A stretch of 48,715 nt of DNA from Treponema sp. (GCA_024402505.1 JAKSTP010000020.1:1-48715), one strand, 5' to 3'; counted from the first letter of the stretch, positions 39,561 to 47,567 are shown. Numbers and translations are program-made. The notes: a model not told the origin generated them from the sequence alone.

Positions 39561-39798
39561 TCTACAAATTCCCACTCGTCAATTAATATCAGAGGAAATA
39601 CAATCTCCAACTGCAGTCTGCTGGCTATGGTGTGTATGCATCAAACTTTTATCTTATGATGGAACTGCTGAAATGACAGAAATTTCATCTCACACAGAAA
39701 ACATTACCGATGCCACATCCGCCGGAATTGAAGGTGCCAAGGGCAACAAACTGAACATGATTGATATCAAAAATGAAGTAAGCGTGTTTAAGCTGTAA
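39547..39798 (+). pseudogene. C-terminal remnant, family unknown
   Basis: An 83-codon frame whose first ~35 codons overlap the hsd promoter region and look non-coding. The last ~48 (DGTAEMTEISSHTENITDATSAGIEGAKGN...) have normal coding character. There is no good Shine-Dalgarno at its ATG. I interpret the end as the surviving 3' part of a gene cut when the restriction locus arrived. I do not recognise the family. Confidence 0.4.
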
Positions 39799-39831
39799 AT
39801 TGCAGGAGTGAAATACTTTCAAATGAAGAAA

Positions 39832-40308
39832 TCAATTTTCTTCCTGCATTTTCATTGTATCTTTTGCTGTCCTTGAATATGCCATATAAGAATAAGTTCC
39901 ATCTTCGTGAGGAATTGCACTGTAATTCTGAGGGTATAAACCATTTTCAACATCTGCAATTTCTCGCATTTTTTCTGATGCAAACTGATCTATATCCCAA
40001 TCTGTAACTGGTGTTTTATAAAGATGCGAAATATTCAAATCTGGATTCGTTTCATATTCTGAAAGTAAGTAATCTTTATCCCCATCTATTATAAATCGTT
40101 CATACCAAAAGCATTTAGTCGTCTTATCATAAATGGCAACTTCTACAATATTGAGAAATCTGGAAGCAACTTTATCATTTAGAATTGCTTTCATTTGTAC
40201 TTTGTATTTCTTTGATTCGTAGTTTTTACGGGCAAGATCTTCAGCAGAAAGAAATCCTGTATTTATGAAAATTACTAAAATTAAAAAGATTATTTTTCTA
40301 AATTCCAT
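39832..40308 (-). CDS. Exported hypothetical protein
   Basis: A 158-aa protein with a cleavable signal peptide (MEFRKIIFLILVIFINTGFLSAED). The mature part is rich in Tyr, Asp and Lys. I begin at the ATG at 40308; the ATG further upstream would put 37 extra residues across the divergent promoter. TATAATTATAATC just upstream may be a -10 but no clear Shine-Dalgarno is seen. A periplasmic or surface protein of unknown function. Confidence 0.5.
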   Translation of the reverse strand: MEFRKIIFLILVIFINTGFLSAEDLARKNYESKKYKVQMKAILNDKVASRFLNIVEVAIYDKTTKCFWYERFIIDGDKDYLLSEYETNPDLNISHLYKTPVTDWDIDQFASEKMREIADVENGLYPQNYSAIPHEDGTYSYMAYSRTAKDTMKMQEEN

Positions 40309-40395
40309 GATTATAATTATAGTTAATAACATAAAATCGTCCATGTTTTTTAGAAAAAAGCAAAAATAATATATTTCTAGTGTTATAATTAGCTG

Positions 40396-40896
40396 ATGAA
40401 CAGTTTTCATTTGAAACATTTGTTTCCTGTCATAAGTAATTTCTCAAAATCAGATTTAGTTCAATTAGGCGATTATGTTGCAAACTATATTTTATGTGAA
40501 GACCGATATTTTTATTGTCCTGCATGTATAGATACTGAAATTAAAAAAAATGGTCACATCAATGGAAAGCAAAGAGGGGTCTGCATAAATTGTGGCAAAA
40601 GTTTTAATTTAGGTCAGCCATCATTAATGTATAAATCTCGCCTTCCAAAAGAACTTTGGTATAAGTTTATTGTGGAAATGTTTAGTCTGGCTTATACAGA
40701 TAATCTTGCAGTTCCAAAGTTTGAATATATTAATAAAAACACTTCTACCAGAATGTATAATCGTTGTTTAGATAGTCTTTATGAATATGCTGAAGAACTT
40801 AATGACGATATGAGTGATATTATTAAAACGTTTACAGAAGAAAATTATTTAAGAATAACCACATCTTTAAAATCAAAACAAGCACTAAATAACTAG
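40396..40896 (+). CDS. Truncated zinc-ribbon protein, transposase-like
   Basis: A 166-aa protein with a four-cysteine ribbon CPACIDTEIKKNGH...GVCINCGKSF near 49-77. The same layout opens many IS1- or IS1595-type transposases. The following ~90 residues contain no DDE-type catalytic triad. The final residues (QALNN) and the stop come from the direct repeat at 40880-40932, so the original 3' end was replaced. It may be a regulator derived from a transposase, or a dead fragment. Confidence 0.5.
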   Translation: MNSFHLKHLFPVISNFSKSDLVQLGDYVANYILCEDRYFYCPACIDTEIKKNGHINGKQRGVCINCGKSFNLGQPSLMYKSRLPKELWYKFIVEMFSLAYTDNLAVPKFEYINKNTSTRMYNRCLDSLYEYAEELNDDMSDIIKTFTEENYLRITTSLKSKQALNN

Positions 40897-40932
40897 GAAT
40901 AGTTCTCGACGAATTTTCTATATTATATATGG
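40880..40932 (+). repeat. Promoter-like direct repeat, copy 1
   Basis: The sequence AAGCACTAAATAACTAGGAATA is followed by a 17-nt spacer and TATATTATATATG. The second copy is at 43115-43166; the four or so differences fall in the spacer and after the -10. Hexamers GGAATA (40896-40901) and TATATT (40919-40924) are identical in both, as if kept by selection. The sigma-factor gene starts 10 bp later with GGAG in the leader. Confidence 0.75.
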
Positions 40933-40941
40933 AGAATTTAT

Positions 40942-41721
40942 ATGAAAACTATTGAAAATAACATTTTACCTCAGTTTGCGTCGGCAGAATTTATTCCATC
41001 AGAGGAAATAAATTCTGTAATCTTAAAAGCTCAGGGTGGTGATTCTGCTGCATTAAACAGAATTATTTCATCCTGTCAGTATTTGGTTTTAAGTGTGGCA
41101 AAAAAATCAGGCATTCTCTCTTATTCTAAAGGTTATGAAGATGATGTTATTAGCAGCGGTAATATTGGTCTATTAATGGCTATCCGTAATTTTAATATGG
41201 CAAAAGGTATAGCTTTTATTCCTTATGCAAAAGTTTGTATTACCGGTGCAATTTATGATTTTTTAAATTCTAATCATCAGATTCATTATTCTAAAAAAGT
41301 TATTCAAGATTTAAATAAATTATCTACAAAAGGTGATAAAGCACTTCTTTCAGAAAAACGCAAAGCGCAGCTTTCTGCAGTTGATTATAAATTTGTTCCT
41401 CTTTTTTCTAAAAATGGTTCTGGCGATGAATTTAACATTTGTGATACAGAAGGTATGTCTTTTAATGAAACTCCAGAAGTTCAATACATCAATAATGAAC
41501 AAAAACTGGCAGTGTTGCAATATCTCTCAAGATTATCTGAGCGCGAAAGATTTATTATCACTAAACACTTTGGTATAGATTGTGATCTTCTTTCTTATCC
41601 AGAAATAGGGGAACTGCTGAACATTTCAAAACAACGTGTTTGTCAGATTTATCAGAGGGCAGTAAAAAAAATGAAGCGGGATAAGCTAAATGCAGAGATT
41701 TGTGATTTTGTAGCAGCCTAA
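40942..41721 (+). CDS. Sigma-70-family alternative sigma factor
   Basis: A 259-aa sigma factor. Region 2 lies near residues 60-115 (YEDDVISSGNIGLLMAIRNFNMAKGIAFIPYAKVCITGAIYDFL), with the -10-melting helix. Region 4 at ~190-250 is SRLSERERFIITKHFGIDCDLLSYPEIGELLNISKQRVCQIYQRAVKKMK. No region 1.1. It would redirect RNA polymerase to a small set of promoters, perhaps the repeated element before this gene and at 43115. GGAG precedes the ATG. Confidence 0.85.
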   Translation: MKTIENNILPQFASAEFIPSEEINSVILKAQGGDSAALNRIISSCQYLVLSVAKKSGILSYSKGYEDDVISSGNIGLLMAIRNFNMAKGIAFIPYAKVCITGAIYDFLNSNHQIHYSKKVIQDLNKLSTKGDKALLSEKRKAQLSAVDYKFVPLFSKNGSGDEFNICDTEGMSFNETPEVQYINNEQKLAVLQYLSRLSERERFIITKHFGIDCDLLSYPEIGELLNISKQRVCQIYQRAVKKMKRDKLNAEICDFVAA

Positions 41722-41777
41722 ACAAAAATTAGATTTATATGTTAGAATAGATTATATACTGGAATTTGGGAGATAAT

Positions 41778-42236
41778 ATGTCAAATATTAAAGTTGAAGT
41801 AGAGTTTGTTTTTAGTAAAAAATTAAACTTAACAAAAGATTTTCTGGATAAGGTAATTGTAGCTTTTGAAAAGGAACCTGTAGATGATTCAGATATTATG
41901 TTTCTAAAAAATTTTCACAAACTGGCAAAAATTGAAGGGCATGAAATAAAAGCCATTTTTGAAGACGAAGGTTATTTTGGGACTGTATATGAATGGGCAT
42001 TCAGCAAAGCTGAGGATGTATCAAAGGCTTTTCCTGACTTGAAATTTGGTTTTAAATTGAAAATTACATATCCTGGTGATTATGACAGTACACAGAATGA
42101 TTATTACATTGGATTTTGTAAGGATGGCACTTGTTCTCTGCTTGAGTCTGAAAATTATTATGACCCTTTAAGTGGAGAGTGGAATGAACACAAGGAATTT
42201 GATTTTCAATACTACCACTTTTCTGATTTAGATTAA
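41778..42236 (+). CDS. Hypothetical acidic protein
   Basis: A 152-aa acidic soluble protein. It begins MSNIKVEVEFVF, is rich in Asp, Glu and aromatics (EDEGYFGTVYEWAF; SGEWNEHKEFDFQYYHFSDLD) and has no motif I know. It resembles small immunity-type proteins only in size and acidity. The start is the ATG at 41778 with GGGAG upstream; a TTG at 41766 is less likely. It sits between the sigma factor (57 bp) and the DnaB-like gene (60 bp). Confidence 0.6.
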   Translation: MSNIKVEVEFVFSKKLNLTKDFLDKVIVAFEKEPVDDSDIMFLKNFHKLAKIEGHEIKAIFEDEGYFGTVYEWAFSKAEDVSKAFPDLKFGFKLKITYPGDYDSTQNDYYIGFCKDGTCSLLESENYYDPLSGEWNEHKEFDFQYYHFSDLD

Positions 42237-42267
42237 TACACAAATATACTAGACGTTTTATAAAAAG

Positions 42268-42294
42268 AGGCTATCTCTAATAAAGAGGTAGCCT
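42268..42294 (+). promoter_or_regulatory. Hairpin over the Shine-Dalgarno of the DnaB-like gene
   Basis: AGGCTATCTCT (42268-42278), loop AATAA, AGAGGTAGCCT (42284-42294): 11 pairs with one G-U, ending 1 nt before the ATG. The AGAGG ribosome site is inside the stem, so translation should be low unless it is opened. No U tract follows, so a simple terminator is less likely. Confidence 0.6.
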
Positions 42295-42295
42295 T

Positions 42296-43114
42296 ATGAA
42301 TATAAATTCCAGTTCTTCAAGCATAGATGAAGCTTTCTATTTTATTGAAACTAGAATTAGGCATCGTCCTAAATTAGTAGAATTTCCAGATTTTCTTGCG
42401 CCTTTTAATATCATTACAGATGGCTTTAAACCTGGTGAAGTTACTGTTGTAAAAGGTATTAAAACCGATGAATTTTTTACTTCATTACTTCATGATTTTG
42501 TAATCAAAAATAATATTTTTACTTATATCATCTCGCAAAAATATTCTGAATGTTTCATTGGTTTAAATTTACTAAAATATGAAATGGCAAAATCAAATCG
42601 TAATCCTTCTACTTTGCATAGCATGTATGCGGGCTGGTATGATCAGGACGATTTTGAAAATTTAAAAGCCGAATATGAAAAAAATCATAAAACGCTTCCT
42701 TTTGTTACAAGCCGTTTTTTTGAATACAACATCGAAGAAATTTGTGAAAGTATCCGTAATTTTATTCAAGCTTATATCCAAAATGATGATTCAAAAAGAA
42801 TTGTAATTTTAAGCGACATTGCATTTGAGGATTTAAAACAGATAAAAACTCTGGCAGAAGTTTTTAATTTTCCTGTAATTGTTTTAATGCCAGACGAACA
42901 AAAACATTCACCTTATACTGATTGCGAAATTAATATAAAAAAAACGACATATCTTACTGAGCTATCTGTAAATATTAAAAATTTTGTAACACTCCAGGAA
43001 GGTGAGGGAGATGTTAATTTTGATAAATCTCTTATGGCCTTCATTGCTGGTAAAGAAAATTGCGAAAATACAGATGCAATAACTCAAGATGAAATTAATG
43101 AATTATTAAAGTAA
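42296..43114 (+). CDS. DnaB-like RecA-fold protein lacking Walker A
   Basis: A 272-aa protein resembling the C-terminal domain of replicative helicase DnaB. FNIITDGFKPGEVTVVKG near 35-54 corresponds to the segment before Walker A, but the loop reads GIKTDEF rather than GxxGxGKT. RIVILSDIAFEDLKQIKTLAEVFNFPVIVLMP near 170-200 corresponds to the Walker B strand and the LK-lAxxxxxPVixL segment, with the DY acid pair absent. It is probably inactive as an ATPase and may bind another RecA-fold protein. The SD-hiding hairpin controls its start. Confidence 0.5.
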   Translation: MNINSSSSSIDEAFYFIETRIRHRPKLVEFPDFLAPFNIITDGFKPGEVTVVKGIKTDEFFTSLLHDFVIKNNIFTYIISQKYSECFIGLNLLKYEMAKSNRNPSTLHSMYAGWYDQDDFENLKAEYEKNHKTLPFVTSRFFEYNIEEICESIRNFIQAYIQNDDSKRIVILSDIAFEDLKQIKTLAEVFNFPVIVLMPDEQKHSPYTDCEINIKKTTYLTELSVNIKNFVTLQEGEGDVNFDKSLMAFIAGKENCENTDAITQDEINELLK

Positions 43115-43166
43115 AAGCACTAAATAACTAGGAATAATCCTCGACGAATTCTCTATATTATATATG
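43115..43166 (+). repeat. Promoter-like direct repeat, copy 2
   Basis: A second copy of 40880-40932, immediately after the DnaB-like stop. GGAATA (43131-43136), 17 nt, TATATT (43154-43159). An additional TTGACA at 43195-43200 lies further on in the leader of the 184-aa gene. The two copies bracket the sigma, unknown and DnaB-like genes. Confidence 0.75.
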
Positions 43167-43248
43167 CAGGAAAAAGGGTTTTTTCCAGGTTCTTTGACAA
43201 TTTAAGGTTTTTATTTATCGTTTTTTTAATCGTAAGGAGTTATTTTAT

Positions 43249-43803
43249 ATGGCTAAAGAGATTCAATCATTACCAAATCTGGACCAGTTCTTAAACAATT
43301 TTACAAACAAGTATTCAATCCTTTCAGAACAAGGCGGAACATATTTAATACTTTTCGTTTATTCAGATAAATCAGATACAGAATTCAATAATCTTATTTC
43401 TGATCATTTCGATAAAGTTCTCAATTTTTCTTCAGATTATTACAAATTCAGCGAGTATTATATTAACTATTCAGAAAAATTTATTTTTTACAAAGTCCGT
43501 AAAATTCCTTCGAATACTACTACCAGTTCTTCTCAATCAAAAATTAATAATCTGGCTCAATTCAAAAACAACTTTCTAACTATTCAGGCTCCAGAAAAGT
43601 CTATTCACTTTTCTCAAAGTTCAAAAAACAAAACTTCAGTACATTACTCTTTATCCTATAAAGATTTAGATTCAAGTACTTTTAAAACAAAAATTGTCGA
43701 TACAGCCAAAACAGTATCAACTTTTAATCCGCCAGATTACATTCTATCAATTTTTAGTTCCCGCGTAAAAGATTCTGAAATTTCAGTTTTGTGGTCAGAG
43801 TAA
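43249..43803 (+). CDS. Hypothetical protein following the repeated promoter
   Basis: A 184-aa protein rich in Ser, Asn, Lys and aromatic residues with no signal peptide, membrane segment or known motif. Low-complexity Ser/Thr (SNTTTSSSQSK) lies near 90. A strong AAGGAG precedes the ATG, and the gene ends at a good terminator. The upstream direct repeat suggests the same regulator as the sigma gene. I do not recognise a family. Confidence 0.6.
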   Translation: MAKEIQSLPNLDQFLNNFTNKYSILSEQGGTYLILFVYSDKSDTEFNNLISDHFDKVLNFSSDYYKFSEYYINYSEKFIFYKVRKIPSNTTTSSSQSKINNLAQFKNNFLTIQAPEKSIHFSQSSKNKTSVHYSLSYKDLDSSTFKTKIVDTAKTVSTFNPPDYILSIFSSRVKDSEISVLWSE

Positions 43804-43813
43804 AATTCTATTC

Positions 43814-43843
43814 CTGCTGGTTAATAAACACCAGCAGATTTTT
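43814..43843 (+). terminator. Terminator after the 184-aa gene
   Basis: CTGCTGGT, 8-nt loop, ACCAGCAG, followed by ATTTTTT: a strong Rho-independent terminator that separates this unit from the GTG-started gene at 43856, although AGGAGG and that start lie only 13 nt further. Confidence 0.8.
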
Positions 43844-43855
43844 TAGGAGGTATAA

Positions 43856-44845
43856 GTGGAAGTAAATCTTTTTGAAATTGGCATACGATTTTGTAGTCTA
43901 AACGGATTATTTCTTATGTTAGGAGCAAAAGCAACCTGGAATTCTTATCTGTCCAGACATGAAGAATATGATGAAAGTTGTAAAGATAATATTTCCAAGC
44001 ATTTAGAAGAATTTCCAAAGGAAATAAAAACAATTCAAAATATGTTCAAGCAGTATTTGTATGAGAAAGTTTATATTAAAGAAATGCTTGTAGCGCCAGA
44101 ACAACGGCCCGAAGAAAAAAAACAAATGCTGCAGAGGCTTAAAAAGTATGTAACTCAAAATAGAAAAAATCTTAATGACATAAAGAAATATTTTGCCCCT
44201 GAAACTTTTGAACAAATTGAAAACTATTTTTTTGATTATAAAAATCTTATTCGTCAGTATTTTTACATTATTCGTTATAGAAAAAGTGATATTGAACGAA
44301 TTGAATGCCTTAGGCGGAAGTTATGTTTTTCAAAATTTCTATCAACCGAAGAAATCAAACAAATTGCAGCAAAAAGAAAAGAAGTTCATCCTGGCAGCAC
44401 AGATTCAATTTTTGAATATTGCCGCTTTCAAGTTGGAATAGGTCCACAGAATGTTTCTAAATATGTGATTTATAAAGATGGCGTAGTAGTTCGTTTTTTT
44501 GGAAGATGGATTGGCTCCTTTGAACCATATTTTTTTGAAGAAGAAAAAATTGCTGACAGCAAAAAGATTGTAGAAGAAGTTTTAGAAATCATAAAAAATA
44601 ATGAAGAAATTCTACAGAGCTTACCAGAAAAAATAGATAATCCTTATTGTTTTGACGGGGGATATGACATTATGAGGATTGGAGATTTTTCATTCAATGG
44701 AAATAATATGATTTTGTCTGGAATGGCACTAGACTTTGCCAAAAATAAAGAAGATGAATTTCATAAGAAACTTTATGAAGTAAGCAGAATTTTTTACGAG
44801 CTTAAGGAAGCGGTAAATCAAAATAGAATCCCATTTTTGAATTAA
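43856..44845 (+). CDS. Hypothetical helical protein, GTG start
   Basis: A 329-aa basic, mostly helical protein. AGGAGG precedes the GTG at 43856. Residues ~40-170 are rich in Lys, Glu, Gln and Tyr and look coiled-coil-like. A beta-rich segment (PQNVSKYVIYKDGVVVRFFGRWIGSFEPYFFEE) lies near 198-232. No enzymatic motif is recognised. It follows a terminator closely, so either read-through or a promoter within the short gap is needed. Confidence 0.55.
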   Translation: MEVNLFEIGIRFCSLNGLFLMLGAKATWNSYLSRHEEYDESCKDNISKHLEEFPKEIKTIQNMFKQYLYEKVYIKEMLVAPEQRPEEKKQMLQRLKKYVTQNRKNLNDIKKYFAPETFEQIENYFFDYKNLIRQYFYIIRYRKSDIERIECLRRKLCFSKFLSTEEIKQIAAKRKEVHPGSTDSIFEYCRFQVGIGPQNVSKYVIYKDGVVVRFFGRWIGSFEPYFFEEEKIADSKKIVEEVLEIIKNNEEILQSLPEKIDNPYCFDGGYDIMRIGDFSFNGNNMILSGMALDFAKNKEDEFHKKLYEVSRIFYELKEAVNQNRIPFLN

Positions 44846-44894
44846 TTTGTGGTACGATGAAGGAGAATTTGAAATAATAAATAGCTCACTTTTT

Positions 44895-45758
44895 TTATTT
44901 AGAAGAAGTTCTATTTTCTTCTAAAGCTATTTTTGCTTCTAATGGTGTAAATTCTTTTAATGGGATAGTTGAATCTGGTACACTAAAAAAATCAATTTCA
45001 GGAGGCAAATCTGGAATTTTATGATTATTTAAATAGAGATTTATTTCAGTTTGTTTATCAATAGGACTGAATTCATATAATATTTCGCGTTCCTTAAATG
45101 TTCTACCAAATCTATGTTTATTATTTTGAATCCATTCCTCAAGTTTTTCTTGTATACATAATTCTGAAAGAAGATCATTGTATTCATCAATATACACACA
45201 ATTTACTTCGAATACTTTATCAAGAAATTTATAATAACAATCATTGTGTAATTGGGATTCGTGCCCAGTAAAAGGATCAAATATTTTTGGTGTATAACAA
45301 GTCATCCATGGAGCAGAAAAAAGTAGGGGATTTTTTGTTCTGTTTTCAAATAAGTGAGATAATTGATAATTAGCAATGACATCATCATTTAAATCCATTT
45401 TTTTTGAGTCTTGATAGCGAATAAAACCTGTTGTTTTATTGATTACATCTTGTGGTATTTTATTATTATCAGGGTCTGTTTCTACAGAGAATTTTTCGCT
45501 AAATAAATAATTTATTAATTCAATGTAATTCTTTGATGATTCTGAAAGATTGCTATTTCTTCCAGCTGCACGTATATACAAGGTTTTTTTTTCTACAAAA
45601 TTACCACGAGCAATCGCCTTTATATCTTCCCATTCTTTTCGAACTCCTTTTTCATTAAACTCTATGGGAAATAAGATTTTTTTTAAATTCCACTCAATAA
45701 AATCTTTTTCTGCAATATTAAAACTATTGAAAAAATCTGCATATGAATCGTACAACAT
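44895..45758 (-). CDS. Hypothetical protein with a His-Asn motif
   Basis: A 287-aa soluble protein. A central YQLSHLFENRTKNPLLFSAPW followed by YTPKIFDPFTGHES (about 133-175) has a His, Asn and later His spaced somewhat like an HNH or His-Me finger, but this is not a firm match. The rest is acidic and not recognised. It diverges from the Nudix gene; short plus-strand AT-rich DNA separates them. Confidence 0.5.
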   Translation of the reverse strand: MLYDSYADFFNSFNIAEKDFIEWNLKKILFPIEFNEKGVRKEWEDIKAIARGNFVEKKTLYIRAAGRNSNLSESSKNYIELINYLFSEKFSVETDPDNNKIPQDVINKTTGFIRYQDSKKMDLNDDVIANYQLSHLFENRTKNPLLFSAPWMTCYTPKIFDPFTGHESQLHNDCYYKFLDKVFEVNCVYIDEYNDLLSELCIQEKLEEWIQNNKHRFGRTFKEREILYEFSPIDKQTEINLYLNNHKIPDLPPEIDFFSVPDSTIPLKEFTPLEAKIALEENRTSSK

Positions 45759-45820
45759 TTCTATATTTTCTCCGTATATGTTCGATTATACACTAATATA
45801 TATATAAATTGTTATCAATC

Positions 45821-45848
45821 TAGACACTCTAAAAATTCAATCTATAAT
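45821..45848 (+). promoter_or_regulatory. Promoter of the Nudix and glycohydrolase pair
   Basis: TAGACA (45821-45826), 16 nt, TATAAT (45843-45848). The expected start (about 45855) is at the Nudix ATG (45856), and no Shine-Dalgarno is visible, so the message may be leaderless. Confidence 0.55.
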
Positions 45849-45855
45849 TATCCTT

Positions 45856-46413
45856 ATGAGCAATAAACTAAAGAAATTTTTTAAGCATCTAAAAAAACGG
45901 GATTTTTTTCGTGGAGCTGCTATACTCTTCTGGAAGATAGAAAACGGTAAAAAGTACGTTCTTCTGTCCGAGAGAAGCTGTGGTTATGGAAAAGGTTATT
46001 TCAGTAATCAGGGTGGACATCAGGATTCTGTAGATTTTGAAAATAATAAATGGCTATACTTAAATACTGCTGTTCGAGAGGCCGCTGAAGAAACAAAAAT
46101 TGTTCCTCAATATGGAAAATATGCTTCATTATCTGATAAACAGAAAGCACTTCAAAAAGCAAAGGCATTTTTTCTCGAAAATCCAGATTTCAAATTTAAA
46201 ACAAAACCAATAAGAAATTTTAATATTGTTGTCTATCATCATGTGACTTATGAATGTAAGGCAACAGGAAAAATGGCAGATGAAAAATGGTATGCAGAAA
46301 GCCACGAAAGTACGAAAGGTACAATGGCCTGGTATGCACTAGATAATCTTCCAAAGAAAATATTGTTTGCTTGCAGATTAAATATCTTATACATCAGAAT
46401 CTTTTGTAAATAA
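45856..46413 (+). CDS. Nudix hydrolase
   Basis: A 185-aa hydrolase of nucleoside diphosphates linked to X. The Nudix box begins GGHQDSVD near 53-60 and ends REAAEETKI near 75-83, with a slightly long gap between (wider than the common GX5EX7REUXEEXGU). Likely substrates include ADP-ribose, which suits the next gene, but this is inference. It is 17 bp before an ADP-ribose glycohydrolase-like gene. Confidence 0.78.
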   Translation: MSNKLKKFFKHLKKRDFFRGAAILFWKIENGKKYVLLSERSCGYGKGYFSNQGGHQDSVDFENNKWLYLNTAVREAAEETKIVPQYGKYASLSDKQKALQKAKAFFLENPDFKFKTKPIRNFNIVVYHHVTYECKATGKMADEKWYAESHESTKGTMAWYALDNLPKKILFACRLNILYIRIFCK

Positions 46414-46430
46414 TTTTTTCGGAGATAATA

Positions 46431-47240
46431 TTGAACGCAAACTTAGCAGATATTTTTAAAGATACACAAAAGCAATACATAACAAATCCTATTTTAATTC
46501 AGAGCTGTGATGAAACTCGAAAAAATGCAAAATTTTACGCAGAAGACGATGCAATAAACTGTGAAAAAACTCGCTTTCAGGAAAAATGCAAAATAATTGT
46601 TTCTAAAAAAAGATCATTCGAAGCGGCCGCAAACTATAAAGGTCAAAAAATTGCAGTTTTAAATTTTGCAAATAGTTTTTGTCCGGGTGGTGGAGTTATT
46701 CACGGTGCACGCGCTCAGGAAGAATGTCTTTGCAGATGTTCAACTTTGTATGACAGTATTTCGTCAGATTATATGAATAAAAACTTTTATGAAAAACATT
46801 TGATGACTGATGATGAACTTGCTACTGATGACATTATATATTCTCCTGGAGTAAAGGTATTCAAATCTGATACAGATTTTCCAGAAATTCTTCCGGAAAA
46901 TGAATGGTTTGACGTAGATATAATAACCTGTGCTGCACCAAATATTTATGTCGGCTGGAATGAAAAATTAAACATTGGTGATGAAGCACTTTTTAAAATT
47001 CACGAAAAACGACTTAGAAAAATCTTAGATGTAGCTGTTCTGAATATGGCAGATGTAATCACTCTTGGAGCATTCGGTTGCGGGGCATTTGGAAATCCGC
47101 CTCAGGTTGTTGCATCTGTCGCAAATAAAGTTTTAGAAGATTACAGATTTGCTTTTAAGTCTATAGAATTTGCAATTTATTGTTCAAAAAGCAAAACAGA
47201 CAATTTCGATGTGTTTAATAGAATTATAGATTGTATATAG
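46431..47240 (+). CDS. TIGR02452-family PARG-like glycohydrolase
   Basis: A 269-aa macrodomain protein of the microbial poly(ADP-ribose) glycohydrolase type. It has the signature NSFCPGGGVIHGARAQEECLCR near 81-103 (GGG then paired catalytic glutamates), followed by ITCAAPNIYVG and TLGAFGCGAFGNPPQVVA near 216-233. Start is TTG with GGAG upstream. It should remove ADP-ribose from proteins or nucleic acids, with the Nudix enzyme able to hydrolyse the released ADP-ribose. Confidence 0.82.
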   Translation: MNANLADIFKDTQKQYITNPILIQSCDETRKNAKFYAEDDAINCEKTRFQEKCKIIVSKKRSFEAAANYKGQKIAVLNFANSFCPGGGVIHGARAQEECLCRCSTLYDSISSDYMNKNFYEKHLMTDDELATDDIIYSPGVKVFKSDTDFPEILPENEWFDVDIITCAAPNIYVGWNEKLNIGDEALFKIHEKRLRKILDVAVLNMADVITLGAFGCGAFGNPPQVVASVANKVLEDYRFAFKSIEFAIYCSKSKTDNFDVFNRIIDCI

Positions 47241-47303
47241 AGTAGTCAACTGGTGATAAATTGTCACTAGTGAAAATGCCAGCACAAAATGGAAAATATG
47301 TAA

Positions 47304-47381
47304 ATTCTTGACTGGGGGTTCTGGACTAAAGCGGAACGGGATTTTGCAAAAGAATTTTACGGCTCCCGGAAATATAAATAA
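47304..47381 (+). pseudogene. Short C-terminal gene remnant
   Basis: A frame of 25 codons between a TAA and a TAA encodes DWGFWTKAERDFAKEFYGSR, with normal coding character but no start. It lies between the PARG-like gene and the decayed toxin locus. Upstream, 47245-47267 repeats with small changes the 29216-29236 sequence (GTCAA-TGGTGATAAA), so the repeated block of the TA locus may extend this far. Confidence 0.3.
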
Positions 47382-47406
47382 TGTTTCAAATGCTGCTGTT
47401 GAGTAT

Positions 47407-47435
47407 TTGACGGTGGTGGAGTGTTATGTTATATT
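47407..47435 (+). promoter_or_regulatory. Antisense RNA promoter, TA copy 2
   Basis: TTGACG (47407-47412), 17-nt spacer of different sequence in its first half, TATATT (47430-47435). It is equivalent to 29339-29367, and its conservation suggests the RNA is still made. Confidence 0.7.
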
Positions 47436-47443
47436 AAAAGAAA

Positions 47444-47520
47444 GGAAATGCCCAAACATTTGGTCATCTCCACGTTGAACTAAAAGCCGTCCACGTTTCG
47501 AATCTCTGGGCGGCTTTATT
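47444..47520 (+). ncRNA. Putative antisense RNA, TA copy 2
   Basis: Its 28-nt 5' hairpin (47444-47471) is identical to copy 1. The terminator AAAGCCGTCC/GGGCGGCTTT is at 47483-47517 and is followed by ATTTTTTA. The RNA is shortened by a few nt in between. It may still act, since its target regions remain in copy 1. Confidence 0.55.
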
Positions 47521-47522
47521 TT

Positions 47523-47567
47523 TTACTCTTTTCTATCGTGTTGGTAGGAGAGTACTGATATAATCAT
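47523..47567 (-). pseudogene. Deleted type I toxin, copy 2
   Basis: An ATG at 47567 opens MIIS and ends YQHDRKE: 14 codons. Compared with copy 1, 54 bp (18 codons) have been removed in frame, taking away almost the whole hydrophobic segment. GGGAGG at the same distance and the overlapping ATG TTA TGA are retained. The upstream region has no clear -10, so the toxin promoter is also gone or weak. Confidence 0.7.

Noticed and set aside
40396..44845. Gene-transfer agent or prophage
   Set aside because: No capsid, portal, terminase, tail or lysis genes are present; only a sigma factor and DnaB-like protein hint at phage-type genes.
47304..47381. Second toxin or antitoxin peptide
   Set aside because: It has no start codon or Shine-Dalgarno, is polar, and looks like the tail of a lost gene.
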